Position numbers and translations under genes: made by a program. A DNA stretch of 64,000 nt, taken from Haliotis asinina. Lineage: Eukaryota; Mollusca; Gastropoda; Lepetellida; Haliotidae. The notes beneath the pieces are model-generated. The model saw only the letters and a program-made list of their open reading frames with translations. It was not told the origin of the DNA and did no database searches. Below, in pieces: positions 41,871 to 54,059 of the stretch. The stretch lies in assembly GCF_037392515.1 (NCBI RefSeq), contig NC_090281.1, positions 47,840,645 through 47,904,644 on the forward strand, in the 5' to 3' direction. How positions within the stretch are numbered: the stretch's first letter is position 1; each line of letters opens with the position of its first letter.

Positions 41871-42790
41871 GTCAAATTTCTGAGCAGTCTAGACATCGTG
41901 ACATTTAGCCAAACAACTTACTAGTCTAGATAGTTTGAAATCTGAGCCAAAGAACGTAACTGTCCAAACAGAGTGAGATTTGAGCCAAAGATTTGTAGCC
42001 GTCTAAACTATGAGATTTCAGTCAAAGAACTGAGTAGTCTAGACTGTATGAGATTTAAACTAAACAACTTTACTGTCTATTTTTTAATGAGGTCCTTTGC
42101 AATACTTGTGAACAACTATAACCACAGACCCTTTAGGATACTGCCATCAGAGATTGAAGTGATATCACTGAAATGCATTTACAAACAAACTGTCTTCTCT
42201 TTAAGGACTACATCATGTGATCAGTATGTGAAATAGCTAGCAGCCTACTAGCCCCTGACTAGTGAAAATCCTGTTTGGCCAGTGAATCTCCACAGTCACT
42301 GGCCGGACTCACTTGTCCTTTTTTAAATAGATCATCTTGTATGACATGTTCAGTTATTATACACTGTTAAATCATGCAGGATTATGCTCTGATAAATGAT
42401 GGTATTTTGCTTTTTTTTATCCTTTGCTTAGTTTCTGGACTCTTGTAACTGTCAGTTATAGCTAGCGCAACTGACTAGCAAAATATGGAAACTATTTCGC
42501 AACCTTCGGGAAAAGGTATTTGAGTTTTACTGTCCAGGTTTTGTATGAGAGGTAACCAGACGTGATATCCGTTCATATGAGTAATTACCAAACTGATTTT
42601 TTACTTCATATTGTCCGTCCAATTTATATGAATGTGTATTCTTGCTGCAATATGAAATATGCCTTGTGTATGCTGTGATTGTCATTAAGGATTCTTCCTG
42701 ACTTTTAATAAATTGTGAGAGATGTTGCTTGAATTCCCTGGATGTAAATATGTATATACACATGTTAATACTCCAACATGTAATAAAATT
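41871..42790 (+). other. SLC44A: SLC44A 3' UTR with poly(A) signals
   Basis: No conserved coding after the stop. AATAAA signals occur at 42707-42712 and 42782-42787, either of which could end the transcript. The first 200 bp hold an imperfect tandem repeat (separate entry). Confidence 0.55.
41877..42065 (+). repeat. ~40-bp tandem repeat in SLC44A 3' UTR
   Basis: About five degenerate units, each carrying a GTCTA(G/A)A core followed by GAGATTT(G/C)AG.CAAAGAA. They begin just after the stop codon, so they should be transcribed with the gene. Confidence 0.6.
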
Positions 42791-43620
42791 CTGCTCCTGG
42801 TGAGAAGTTCAGCTTCAGTCTTGTTTGTTTTCAAATGTACTTCCGTTGAAGTAGACCAGGTTTTCTTGGATAAATGTCTGTCAACAAGCGCTTGATGGCC
42901 TACAGAACAGCCTCTATTGATGTACCCAGATCCCTTGAATCTGTATATATTGTACGGGGATGCAAGTGGTTGTTGTATTGGTGCCTTTTGGCACAGGTCC
43001 ATCGTGATGATGTTTCAAATTTCGGAATCACAGATGGAGAAAAACCAATTCAGGTTTTGTCCCATAAACTGACACTGAAGACTGCTGATCCACTGTCTGG
43101 AAGGAAGCATTTGCAATGCCCTAAAATAAACTGACCATTTGTTACAATCATTATTGAAACTTTGCTCGGAAAGAGGTCCACCCCAGATGGCTTACCATTC
43201 TTCACCCATCTCCTGTTCACACTGGCAACTTCAGCCAGGCTAATACATGTATTAGCAGTAAGTTGAGTTTTTACTCTCACTTGTGACATCAAACATCTTC
43301 TTTCTGTCTAAACTACCATTTAGCAGCACCTTGTAATCCTGTTTCCTCCTGTCAAGTACAATGTTCTTATCTCAACATGTAGTGTCACTTCCATGGGAAG
43401 GGGATAGGCCAATATGGCCACAAAAAATTACCCCGTTGACCCTAGTCAAAGAGACAACAACCCCTAGTCAGAATGACCGTAGAAAAAGTCAAAATGTCCA
43501 TACATTATTTTTTCATATTTATATGTATTGTTCTTGATACTTTGAGGATGGTACTTATGTACCACCACCTTGGAATGTAATCATGATGTCATGATCGTTT
43601 GCCCACAAGCTGACACAAGT
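42791..43620. other. Downstream of SLC44A, unrecognised
   Basis: Open frames on the - strand at 42685-43002 and 43050-43292 are long for AT-rich DNA and could be parts of one decayed element. I recognise no domain. Confidence 0.3.
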
Positions 43621-44109
43621 TATCAATAACACTTTGTTACAACTGTAACCCAGCATCAGGACACCTTTGCTGCGGGCTCTTCACCACACTTCAGGGGACA
43701 CAAGTGAAGATGAAGGTAAGATGCATAAGTATTATTAAACTGACCACTCATCCTTTAACTGGTCGGTTACTAATGAACATGTGTTTACATAAGTTGTGAA
43801 ACATTCATTAAAATGTGAAACCAGAAGTGCCTTGTTAACTAATTAAGCTTTAATTGATCAATCAAATATTAATATCTGTGAGAGTTGTAATTGTTCTCTA
43901 GGAAGCAGCCATAGCAAATCTACAGGCATCTGAACGCTACACTGCTGAAAAGCCGACCAAGTAGGTTTTAGGCGACAATCCAGTACAAAAGTGCATGTGA
44001 AAAAAAACTATATATATATACATATATACTCTTCAAAAAAAAAGTAGCAGTCTTTACAGACTTTCCAAACCTGATTGTCCAGAAAGTATTTTGTATAAAG
44101 AGAGAGGGA

Positions 44110-44815
44110 CAGTGAAAACTGCTAGTATCTGCACCTAACCGTGTAAAACTCATTAAAGATGAGTCGGCTGTTGTAGGAGAGAGTGATATTCCATCCCAAC
44201 CTTGTGTGGAGTACCTTGGGGTGCACCTAGATCTGCCACAAATTTTCCATAACCACATCACCAGTTTATCATGTGTTTGCTTCCTTGACATGCGCCGACT
44301 TGCTTTTATTAGACCATATCTCACTGATGACGCAGCAGCCAGTCTTGTAAATTGCTTTATCACTTCATGGCTGGACTACTGCAATTTTTTTAATTTTGTC
44401 TCCCAGTTGACGAGATCGCTCGACTCAAGCGAGTACAGCACTGTGCAGCTCGTCTCGTGATGAAGTGACGAAAGCATAATCATGTAACTCCCATGCTGCA
44501 GCATCTGCATTGGCTGCCTATCGCATTTCGATGCAAATACAAGACTGCAACACTGGTGTTTCGCCATTTTGATGGTTCACTAACGCCATGTCGCTAACCT
44601 GTCCAGAGAACTTTCTACATATAAGGCTCCACGAACCCCAGTGAGAAATTGTTAAAAGGTCCGAATTACAACTTAAAGTCAGCTGGACTGAGCTCTTTCA
44701 AATACAGTGTGCCCTCAGTTTGGAATGCTCTTCCAAGTGAACTCAGCAATTCCCAAGTGCATTCAAGACTGTTTTAAAAACATTCTTATTTAAACAGGCT
44801 TACCCGTAGTGTGTT
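44110..44815 (+). pseudogene. Non-LTR retrotransposon reverse-transcriptase C-terminal fragment
   Basis: With frameshifts, reads EYLGVHLDLPQIFHNHITSL, CFLDMRRLAFIRPYLTDDAA, a SWLDYCN element (usually SRLDYCN), LQHLHWLPIAFRCKYKTATL and PSVWNALPSELSN. These are the conserved downstream blocks of CR1/L2/jockey-type reverse transcriptases. The catalytic core upstream is absent, so this is a 5'-truncated, dead copy. Confidence 0.75.
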
Positions 44816-44869
44816 CTTTTCTATCCAATTTTGTTTTTGTAAGAGAAATGCGCAAAAAGTCCTTTCGGA

Positions 44870-45480
44870 GATTAGCGGGATATGAATGCTATCCACGATT
44901 ACCTGGTGTGATCACAATGGCCACCGATAACAGCTCGGCAGCCATGGCACATAGACGGGAGATTTTGAAACCAGTCTTGAGGAATGTTTTGATACTGTAA
45001 CTGAAGTGCTGTGTGCAGTTCTTGTAGTTTTGACGTTTCAGATTACGCTAGCGCAAGTATCGTTGAAGAATATGCCATACAAATTCAATTGGGGACAAAT
45101 CGGGCGATTGAGAAGACCATTGGTAACACCTGAATGTTGTTTTGCTTCAAGAAGTTCTGGCAAACCCATGCAACGTGAGGGTGAGCATTGTCATGCTGGC
45201 AAGATCCCACGCTGACATTGTGTCAAAATGCTTCGTCGAACCGTTCATCTGGCAAAGAGTCAGACTCCCCGAAGCTGATTGCGCTCTGTCGGGTCGGAGA
45301 TTCCCTTCAGTCCAGGGGCTGTTGTGGATGATGCATCTGCGGCGCGTAAACAAAGATGACTTAACTGGATGTAGCTTTCCTGGGCCGCAATGGTAGCTAA
45401 TTAAGGTCGACCCGACATAGGTCTGTCATTTACACTGCCAGTAATGTTGTACTGGGTCCATAGGCTTCAGATGGTCTGCC
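44870..45480 (-). pseudogene. Tc1-type transposase relic 1
   Basis: On the - strand: GSCQHDNAHPHVAWVCQNFL then KQNNIQVLP in one frame, and SQSPDLSPIEFVWHILQRYL after a frameshift. DNAHPHVA and SPDLSPIE.VW are the hallmark blocks around the second and third catalytic positions of Tc1 transposases. The N-terminal half (45200-45480) is too decayed to read. Confidence 0.75.
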
Positions 45481-46089
45481 TGGACACGCCGACATGTCCT
45501 ACCACCTCATTCTACAATGCTTCTTGAAAAAAACGGCCGATGATATGTGGTTTTATAAGTCTGTCGGTCTTTTTCTTCGTCTATAGTGACTTAAAACGAA
45601 GTATATGGAGTACCGTTTATACGGATTTTTATTGCCCAGTCACGGGCTTCTGATTGGCCTGGTACACGATTTTATGATTCAGGTGTAAGTCATGTAGAGT
45701 GCGTTTTAGCGTTTCACTACAACCTTTCCATTCTTATACGTTTTGTCGACGGACACTACACCTGCATATGTATTGGCCTGTGCAAATGTTTTCCTAACAT
45801 TCAAATTGTTTTTATGTCAAGTTTCGGGTTTTGCAGAGTAATATATTGTCGCCCGAAAAACAGTGTGTTCCAAGTCCACTTGTTGAAAAAACGAGCTATG
45901 GGTTATGACGCTAAAGCTTAGGTGTTAATCTGATATCTTCTGATAAAAGGTAAGAAAATTGGATTTGATTCAGTGTTTGGGGTCAATTATCTCCAACTTA
46001 TCCAATGTCTGTTTAAATGACATAGACCACTCTGGTTTTCAGGCGACGATACGTCTTGTTATTTGTTGACAATATGATTTGTTGATGTG

Positions 46090-46446
46090 TTATAAATCAA
46101 CGTTCTTTTGACATTTGTTACACCTTGAGAATACACCAGTGGTAAAATGTATGACTGTTCTGATGTGGATGTTTTGTGGGAATTTAGACGTGTGGCCATT
46201 TTGACTAGGATCCAGTGGGAAGACGCCTTTACTACCTGCACCAACACGACCAAACGATTTCCCAAATGTGCTTGGATTTTCTTTCCCACATTGTCCAAAT
46301 GTGCTTGGATTTTCTTGCCCATATTGTCCAAATGTGCTTGGATTTTCTTGCCCATATTGTCCAAATGTGCTTGGATTTTCTTGCCCATATTGTCCAAATC
46401 CTAGTGTATAATAACTAGGTGTTTTCGTGTTGGCTGCTGCACACAC
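46090..46446 (-). repeat. 33-bp tandem repeat, 4 units (46264-46400)
   Basis: TGTCCAAATGTGCTTGGATT then TTCTTGCCCATAT repeated. The - strand reads FGQYGQENPST x4 within a 118-codon open frame (46090-46446). There is no domain, and it lies beyond the stop codon of the exon at 46623-46820, so it may be 3' UTR or simple minisatellite. Confidence 0.7.
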
Positions 46447-46622
46447 CTACCAAACATATTCCGTTTGTTCATATATTCGTATTTCAAACCAACTTTCTTC
46501 AGTTTTACATTTACACATCATATGCACATGTGATTTCACAGCTTACTGACTGCTTCATTCCACTGGCTGTTTTCTTTTCTTGCACCTCTTATTTCTGAAA
46601 GCAGAACTATTTTAAAACACTT

Positions 46623-46820
46623 TTAGGTTGGTAAGGACATTTCCGTTTCAGAGTACGCGGCATGCAGCTTCTTCTGTTCCTTAATGCTCTGTTTCAGGTT
46701 TCGTATGGTGTCCTCCAGCTGATCTGAGCATTCCTCTGAACTTGCAGAACTAACGTTCACGTATACCTCATCTGTCAACACCTTCACATACGACTCCTCA
46801 CTTGTCCCATCCTTCACAGG
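46623..46820 (-). CDS. Terminal exon of an unidentified gene: tyrosine-motif cytoplasmic tail
   Basis: A good acceptor (TTTTTACCCAACAG on the - strand) precedes an in-phase frame of 65 codons ending in TAA: PVKDGTSEESYVKVLTDEVY, VNVSSASSEECSDQLED, then a coiled-coil-like TIRNLKQSIKEQKKLHAAYS. ESYVKV and VYVNV look like phosphotyrosine sites; YVNV fits the Grb2 SH2 consensus YxNx. It resembles the tail of a signalling receptor, but I cannot name the gene. Its upstream exons are not identified; they may lie within 46.8-49 kb or beyond. Confidence 0.5.
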   Translation of the reverse strand, partial: PVKDGTSEESYVKVLTDEVYVNVSSASSEECSDQLEDTIRNLKQSIKEQKKLHAAYSETEMSLPT

Positions 46821-46829
46821 CTGTTGGGT

Positions 46830-48900
46830 AAAAATGACCTAGGTCCAAAACATACTGGTCAAGAAACAAGGGAGAAATGCTTACTTAGTTTTTAAAAGTT
46901 TTTCCATTGCCATACATACAGCAAATGTTAAGGTCTTATGACAAAATGATGCTTTGAAAATGCTGATATAAACATCACAAGAAATGCATGCCTAAAGATA
47001 TGCATTATAAGTTACATAATGCATCACATTGTGAAATGAAATAATCTAGGCATAACGATATTTATAAAGTCGGACCTGCACAAAAATCACATCAGTATGA
47101 AGATTTACTTTGTACTCTGTACTTTTTTGAGTTGAGTCCCATCCGGGATTCGAACCCACACCCACTGAGTTCAAATGTAACATCCTGTTCATTTTTAAAA
47201 TACAATCATAATAAATAATGGCAGATGTTGTGTTGATCAATTGAAGTCGACATGTACTAACATTACACCTTTGTCATCGTCGACATTCGAAAAAACTTTT
47301 TGGTTTAAAATTCTTTTTTCGTATGTCCAAAATAGAATACAAAGGCTAACACCAAACGTTCACACGAGTGATAATACTATCGAAATAACACGGAAAAGGT
47401 TCTACTACGATGAAACCAATAAAAAACATATTTACACATTCATCATAATTTGCTTCATCATCATAACACAAGGAAAAATTACCTGGAGGTAATAAACAGC
47501 TACAATTTTCCCCGTGGCAGTAGCCATGTTTCATGTCATGTCACATATGTTAACAACTTTGGGTTTCTCAATATTTTGTTGCAATACCTTAATTTTACTC
47601 TTGAAAAGCTTATTTCTTACCAAGCAACATTTACTGTGTTAAGAACATTTCATTAGGTTTAGTGAAAACAATTCATTCGAGGAAAAACAAATTTTCGTCA
47701 ACTGTACCTCGCCTTGAGCGAGCAGCTGATGTTTACCACAGGAATGCAAAGGAAAATAACTCTACTCACTTACACTATGAAAACCTTCAGAGTACTCTCC
47801 CATGTTACAATTGCCACGTATGTTCCGGTCTCTCCTACAAGTTTACGCTACTAGTGACGTAAGCGACCTTCGCTGCACACTGCAAACTGTTCACTCATCC
47901 AGCGCAACAGCTGTATATAATCGATATTAGACGATGTAAAGCTGACAAAGTAATAATTTCAGGTATATCGATTTCAAAAGAGCAATTAAATGAATCTATG
48001 TACTCATTACCCTTCTCATTGATTCCCAAATATGCTGGAAATGATACATTCAGCTTTATGGATTTCAACTTCTTGTTTATTACGTTAAACGACATTTCGA
48101 TGTAGATTCCTACATCGTTATCAAGCTAAAGGTCAATACAACCAAATAGTCAGAAGCTTTAAATACATGGTATGACAAACGGTGGCTTAACATTAACAAC
48201 AGCAAGCCGTTACATAATTGGAAGAAGTCAGTAGGGAACTAAAACAACGAATAGCATTGTGATGACGCTGGAATGACACCGGACATCATTGTTACAAGTT
48301 TTTCAAATACCTCCTTCTACAGGCATCTGCCTGTTTCACCTTACATACACACATAGATAAGTGTATAGATACCCAGGGATTGCTGTTCCATTTGAAGCAT
48401 CTTCTTACATGTACGACCGACTGTATCATCTCCTGTAGTACAGCCATTCCTTGGATCATATTCATTACTCTCTTGGTAAAGGTGAACTATCACAGGGATC
48501 TCATGGTAACGATAATTGACATACTATTTATTGTCTTACCCTCTCATCAGTGATTAGAAATTAACTCAGTTTTGACAGCATGTTGAAGAAAGAAGAAGCT
48601 ATAAAAAAGCTGAAGCTATAAAACGAAAAGTATAGTGATTGAATCTATAGGCCTTTGTGAAACAAGTTTCATGGAATGGAAAATAAAAGAAATCGTACGA
48701 CGAAGTTACATACACAGAATAAATCAGATTTTACTCCCTTGTCACTTAGTACAAATTGTCACTAAATTTTATTTCACATTCAGTCTTGACTGCAGTTTCA
48801 TTAAATGAGAAACTGCTTCTGCGTACGCAGGTACAGTCGTGGTGCCTGTGGATACATCATTCTGTCAATTCTGCTGGTGGTGGTGCAGTATTTCCTTCTC
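46830..48900. other. Upstream of the tail exon, unrecognised
   Basis: 47095-47190 carries a tRNA-like fragment (GAGTCCCATCCGGGATTCGA then ACCCACACCC) related to the MITE core at 16635-16834. An open - frame at 47895-48095 (66 codons) has no domain. Otherwise nothing seen. Confidence 0.35.
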
Positions 48901-48949
48901 TGTCCAGCACCATACTGGACCATGCGGATTTCATAATAATGATTATTTT

Positions 48950-49850
48950 TGTTCTGACCCCAGAAAGGACAACATTTCAAACAGGTTAGGATGGGCCTTT
49001 GATATGATTTTCTTGAGACCTCAATGCCACCCTTCCAAACGGTTGTTCCAGTTGGGTCAGTTGTGTCATACTAGTGGTTCCAGGAACGGAGTGGTAGATC
49101 GCCTTCGACCCTGAACGTCGTTACATAGTCAACAAGCTGGAGACAGAGAGGGTCATCTGATATACCGGCGAGGGCGTTGAGTCACACGTCTTCTTCTAGA
49201 AGCAAAGAATCAAAACATTATTAGATAATATATAAAACACATATATGTAGAAAAAAAATCAAATGTGAAAATATTAGCATACTCTTTTATTATTTTCAGA
49301 AATTTGTAAAGAGATACTTACACTATTAACTGGCACCAACGGCAGTACGACTGCACGCCGAACAAACTTGGTGATGTCCACGTCCTGGTTGTAGATCGAC
49401 TGCAAACCAAATGCCCGTCTTCCTCCAAATACACTGAGCGTAATGGAACAGACAGCCTTTCCCGTCAGCGGTGGGGAAAATGGTCGTATTCTTTGCGGCA
49501 ACTTCAAAGTCCATCTAAAACAGAAAAAAATACAAAATAAAGAAATGTGAAAATTATATAGGGCAATTTATGCGGAAAAGTTAAATTCTTACAGATCATG
49601 TTCTCATATTTTGCTGTTACGAAAGTATGTATACCTGTATGACGTTTGGTGTCAAATGAAGTCCTCTTGTGGCGGTTGCATCCTTCAGCAGACGAAACGC
49701 ACGGCTGTAGGTATCTTTCGTCTTGTTAGGCAAGAGGAAGGGACTAGAGGAGTCATTTGACCATGGATGGTGTATAGTTGACGAAAGATAGAGGTTGACA
49801 CGTAAAATGTCCCATCACTGTACATAATGTCTACGGCTCACAAATGTTCA
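48950..49850 (-). pseudogene. MULE-type transposase relic with introns
   Basis: On the - strand, 49850-49635 reads YSDGTFYVSTSIFRQLYTIH then LLPNKTKDTYSRAFRLLKDA. A GTAT..AG intron (49515-49634) joins it to 49514-49322, MDFEVAAKNTTIFPTADGKG then CLFHYAQCIWRK; a frameshift follows, then GLQSIYNQDVDITKFVRRAV. A third block from 49195 reads LAGISDDPLCLQLVDYVTT and EGDLPLRSWNH, with stops and shifts. DGTF, the LLPNKT..TY..F segment, the DFE-type catalytic block and GC.FH..Q..(W)R are MULE transposase hallmarks. Inactive. Confidence 0.75.
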
Positions 49851-50194
49851 AGGTTGGCGGTGGTCGTCATCCCTAGAATCTTGTCGTGGTCACCCTCATT
49901 TATGATGACGAAAGGTTCCCCAGCGTCTGTCACTGCATATTCGGCTGGAATTACGATCACTAGTCGTGATTTGGGGATTGCAGGAACGGTTGAACGGCGG
50001 GCACGGCACAGCATCTTTCAAACGCTCCAATGTTTCTTGCACCTGACGATATAAGATCCCAAATATTAATAGTCTATACATTAGACGATGTTGAATAAGA
50101 AACGTTTTACTCTCTTGTTATATGTTACAGTTATTATCACAGCGGACATTTATAGCTTTACATCATTGTTCACAGGTTCGTGGTTATGCACGCC

Positions 50195-50965
50195 AGGATG
50201 CTTGGTTACCATGTCATCAACAGTTGAAACTGTGGAGTTGCTGGTCTTCTCTATACATCTGCAGGACATCCAGGATGTTTGGTTACCATGTCATCAACAG
50301 TGGAAACTGTGGAGTTGCTGGTCTTCTCTATACATCTGCAGGACATCCAGGATGTTTGGTTACCATGTCATCAACAGTGGAAACTGTGGAGTTGCTGGTC
50401 TTTTCTATATATCTCCAGGACATCCAGGATGTTTGGTTACCATGTCATCAACAGTGGAGTCAGTGGAGTTGCTGGTCTTCTCTATACATCCCCAGGCCAT
50501 CCAGGATGTTTGGTTACCATGTCATCAACAGTGGAAACTGTGGAGTTGCACGTCCTCTCTATACATCTCCAGGACATCCAGGATGTTTGGTTACCATGTC
50601 ATCAACAGTGGAGTCAGTGGAGTTGCTGGTCTTCTCTATACATCCCCAGGCCATCCAGGATGTTTGGTTACCATGTCATCAACAGTGGAAACTGTGGAGT
50701 TGCACGTCCTCTCTATACATCTCCAGGACATCCAGGATGTTTGGTTACCATGTCATCAACAGTGGAGTCAGTGGAGTTGCTGGTCTTCTCTATACATCCC
50801 CAGGCCATCCAGGATGTTTGGTTACCATGTCATCAACAGTGGAAACTGTGGAGTTGCACGTCCTCTCTATACATCTCCAGGACATCCAGGATATTTGGTT
50901 ACCATGTCATCAACAGTGGAGACAGTGCAGTGGCATGTCTTCTCTATAATCTGCAGGACATCCAG
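50195..50965 (+). repeat. 77-bp tandem array, ~10 copies, open in all three + frames
   Basis: Unit: GGTTACCATGTCATCAACAG then TGGAAACTGTGGAGTTGCTG then GTCTTCTCTATACATCTCCA and GGACATCCAGGATGTTT. Units 4-9 alternate between a GAGTCAGTGG/CCCCAGGCC type and a GAAACTGTGG/CACGTCC type, a 154-bp higher-order period repeated three times. Because 77 is not divisible by three and no unit holds a stop in any + frame, frames of 275-316 codons result. They show the same peptides cycling through frames, so I do not call a gene. Confidence 0.9.
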
Positions 50966-51129
50966 AATGCAGCACTTCGCTTACGGTTCGTTCGGAACAT
51001 GTACCTTAGATATCTGCCACCTCGTGACGTCGGAATGAACTTATATTCTAAATGCTGGTTTGCCATGATAAAAGTGATGAATTTGATAGTATGCCAGCAT
51101 ATTATAGCCCGAAACCGTTGAGGTAGTGT

Positions 51130-52700
51130 TCACTTATACCAATCAGTGTCCATCTAAGTGAGTTTATATCAACCTTATTGATGTGTGTCATGTAAGAAAC
51201 TCAGGCTGAGTTCATGTCACCTATTTCGTTAGGTAGTTCAGAATTTAGTATTACCCTGAAAGTTAATCCCTTAAAGCAACATGCAACGTAAGCTCCCAAA
51301 CATCAAAGGGTTTTTATTGTAATAACAAATGTCTACTTCCCAGTAAGACACCATCTAAAGCAGTGATTCTAAATGACCTGGAGACACGTGATTGAGCGTA
51401 TGTAGGGACGTAGCCTGTCAAACAGACCCTGAAAGCAAATACATCCAAGTCCACGCAAGTCTAGAAAATGTCGCAAGTCTAGATTTCTACAGCTTCAGGT
51501 CTCAGGGCCTTTTCCTTATATTTGCACTATGAACTTTCTGTAAACTATGTTTTTTTTTTGAGAGACTACTCCGTGACACATATTAGGTGAGTCAGGACCA
51601 GACAAATGACCCCGATTTGCGTATATGGGAACGCCCTCTAGAACATTCCATTTGAAACAGGATCGAAACAGGGTATAGTCTCAATATTAAAAAGTGGAAT
51701 TTCCTCGTGCGAACCGTGTTTTGATAGTTATATCATACCTGCTTGACAAGTATTAGGTGAGCCAGTGCAGTGAACGCGTTTGTGACAAGAAGGCGGGTCA
51801 AGTAATCTGGGCCCGTTCTTCAAAGCGATCGTAGAGCTACGACTGTCATAACTCTTTGTTAAAGTGTCGGAGTTGCGATCATCGTAGCGCTAATGGTTTA
51901 CAGATAACTAAAATGATACATAGCCTTAATGTAGAATGATTAATTAAAGTACTGTATTGCGAACATAACGATAAAGGTAATAGTATAATATGAATTTCAT
52001 GATCAGCGTTTTTCTTTCAGTGCAAAACTATACTATTAGTTTTGAAGCTGTGTTTCAAAGATTCATCAACATTCAACTCAACTATAAACATGTGTTAACA
52101 TGAACAATTGCAAGATAGGTTTGGATGAACTGCTTGAGCTCAAAACCTCATGTGACCTCCAATAACTAAGTTTCTTAACTACAGTGTCACCATAGTCGAT
52201 AAAATGTATACCGGTAAGACTTTGGCCTTTATGATAACATGACAACATTATACAACAAACAATGCATGGTCACTAAGAACCAGAGGCTTTACTAATAAGA
52301 CCAAATGCAATATTGGTCAAAACTCTGAAGTGGAATGCACAAAAGAGAAGCCAAATTTATAGATGTCAGTTTCTTTATTGTGAATAGCACGATGTTTCGG
52401 AGAGTACGCTTGCTCGTACATGATGTTGATGAAGGAGCAAGCATACACACCTAAAGTCGCGTTATTTACAACAAAAAGTTGACATCCATATATCTTGCTT
52501 TTCTTGAAAGATAGGTCGATTTCAGGCCACTTATTTCTCCAACAGTTCACATAAAAACCACTAAAAAGCACCAAACAAAGCATTTGGTTGAATTTTGCAT
52601 TTTGGCGCTTTTGGAGCCACTTATAAAGACATTTCCACCTGTAATATGTTACATGAAACCTGAGCACATTTTGTTGCTACGGAAATCAAGGGCAGATAAT
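51130..52700. other. Intergenic, nothing recognised
   Basis: 51820-51895 holds GCGATCGTAGAGCTACGACT-type inverted motifs that look like a piece of a common repeat. An open - frame at 52317-52667 (116 codons) has no recognised domain; it adjoins the hAT relic and might be part of that element. Confidence 0.35.
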
Positions 52701-52741
52701 TCAAAGGGAGCTAACTCTGGATGGCCCAATAAATTGCAGAA

Positions 52742-54040
52742 TCACCATAGCCATATCGCGATAATCGTATCGCGAGATACTGCACCGGTATATACCGATT
52801 TACCGGTAATATTGCACAGCCAAATATCCTTGACTAACGGAATAATGTTGATGTATCTTGCACACTGTTGTAGCTTCTCATATCGCATCACTTTTGGCCA
52901 CAGAACATATGTTAGATCCTTATTTCCTCTCATTAGTGTTGATGCCTCTAATAGCAGGTCATGGAGCTCAGCATTCCATGCATCTTTATCTATGTTCTCT
53001 CTCAGTAAGATATCAGCAAAATGTGTGGTTATCTCAGCCACCTCATGTGCACCATATGAAGCAAAAGAGTCTTTATCATCATGCCATTTGACAGGAGAAA
53101 AGATATGGAAAGCTTCAATCGAATTTCCTTTTCCCTCAAATTCATGTATTCTAGCATAGAGATCTTCAGCTGTTTTAACTGCAACAGATTTCACCTCTGT
53201 GAGCACCTTCTTGATGACGCTGGTTAAATTAGAGTTACTGACCCTACCTCTTTTGAATTCCAGTTTGACCCCACTGTATCTTCCGTCTGCTTTTACATGA
53301 ATCTTTGATAGTAACTTCCATCCAATATACAACACAAGGGGCTGCTATAACATCTAAGGCACATCTTGCATACCTTTGGCAACTACTCCGCCCCTTTTTG
53401 TCCATCATCACAGGGGCTCCTTCTGATGTGAAACCTACAACATAGTCTTTCCATTTCTCAAAGCTTCCTTCTTTCAGTAGACCTTCATTTATGGTTGAAT
53501 AAATTCCACTGGCATCTGCCTTCTCCACTCACCTCACACACAGATATTTGGTCACAGGTTTCATTTCAGTCTGATCAATGTATCTCAGATGTATGATTTC
53601 TTCCTCTATCACAGAAGGGTATGAGCTGCCATCAGAAAGTACACTGAAAAGGCCACACTTTTTGACATCCCTCATATTGTCATTTGTAAAATCCTTTGCT
53701 ATATATTCAATAAAGATCTTGACTTGCATCTCACTAGCATAATTTGAAGTCAAATCTACATCAAAGCTAACACTTGTGAAATGAGTGTAGTTGTTGAAAT
53801 TTTTGAAAAGGCATTTCCCTCTGTACCAGGTGAAATGTGGTTTTAAAAAGTTTACATAGATGTTTTGTCTCTTTCTGATTCAAAGTCACTATTCCTTTCT
53901 CCAGTACCGATTTTCCAGGGTTTCTGTAGCAAACGTAGCACGAAGTGCATCTAAACGTTCGGTACGTGTGCTCAGACCACCCTTTTTTCGTTCTAAACCT
54001 TTCGAACCTACAACAAACTGATTAACTTTTCCATCCTTGG
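52742..54040 (-). pseudogene. hAT-like (ZNF862-type) transposase relic
   Basis: - strand blocks in order: KVNQFVVGSKGLERKKGG (54040-53970), KETKHLCKLFKTTFHLVQRE (about 53880), YASEMQVKIFIEYIAKDFTN and FSVLSDGSSYPSVIEEEIIH (53753-53529), ADASGIYSTINEGLLKEGSF then YVVGFTSEGAPVMMDKKG (53528-53390). A long final frame follows (53335-52742) with GVKLEFKRGRVSNSNLTSVI and EAFHIFSPVKW. The FSVL.DGS / YVVGF..(D/E)GA..M order is that of ZNF862/hAT-related proteins. At least two frameshifts and stops. Confidence 0.7.
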
Positions 54041-54059
54041 CGACATAATTTGACAGAAA

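Noticed and set aside
50088..51121. Three overlapping + strand open frames of 275-316 codons
   Set aside because: They are the same 77-bp repeat read in rotating phases; no domain, no start context, no codon bias.
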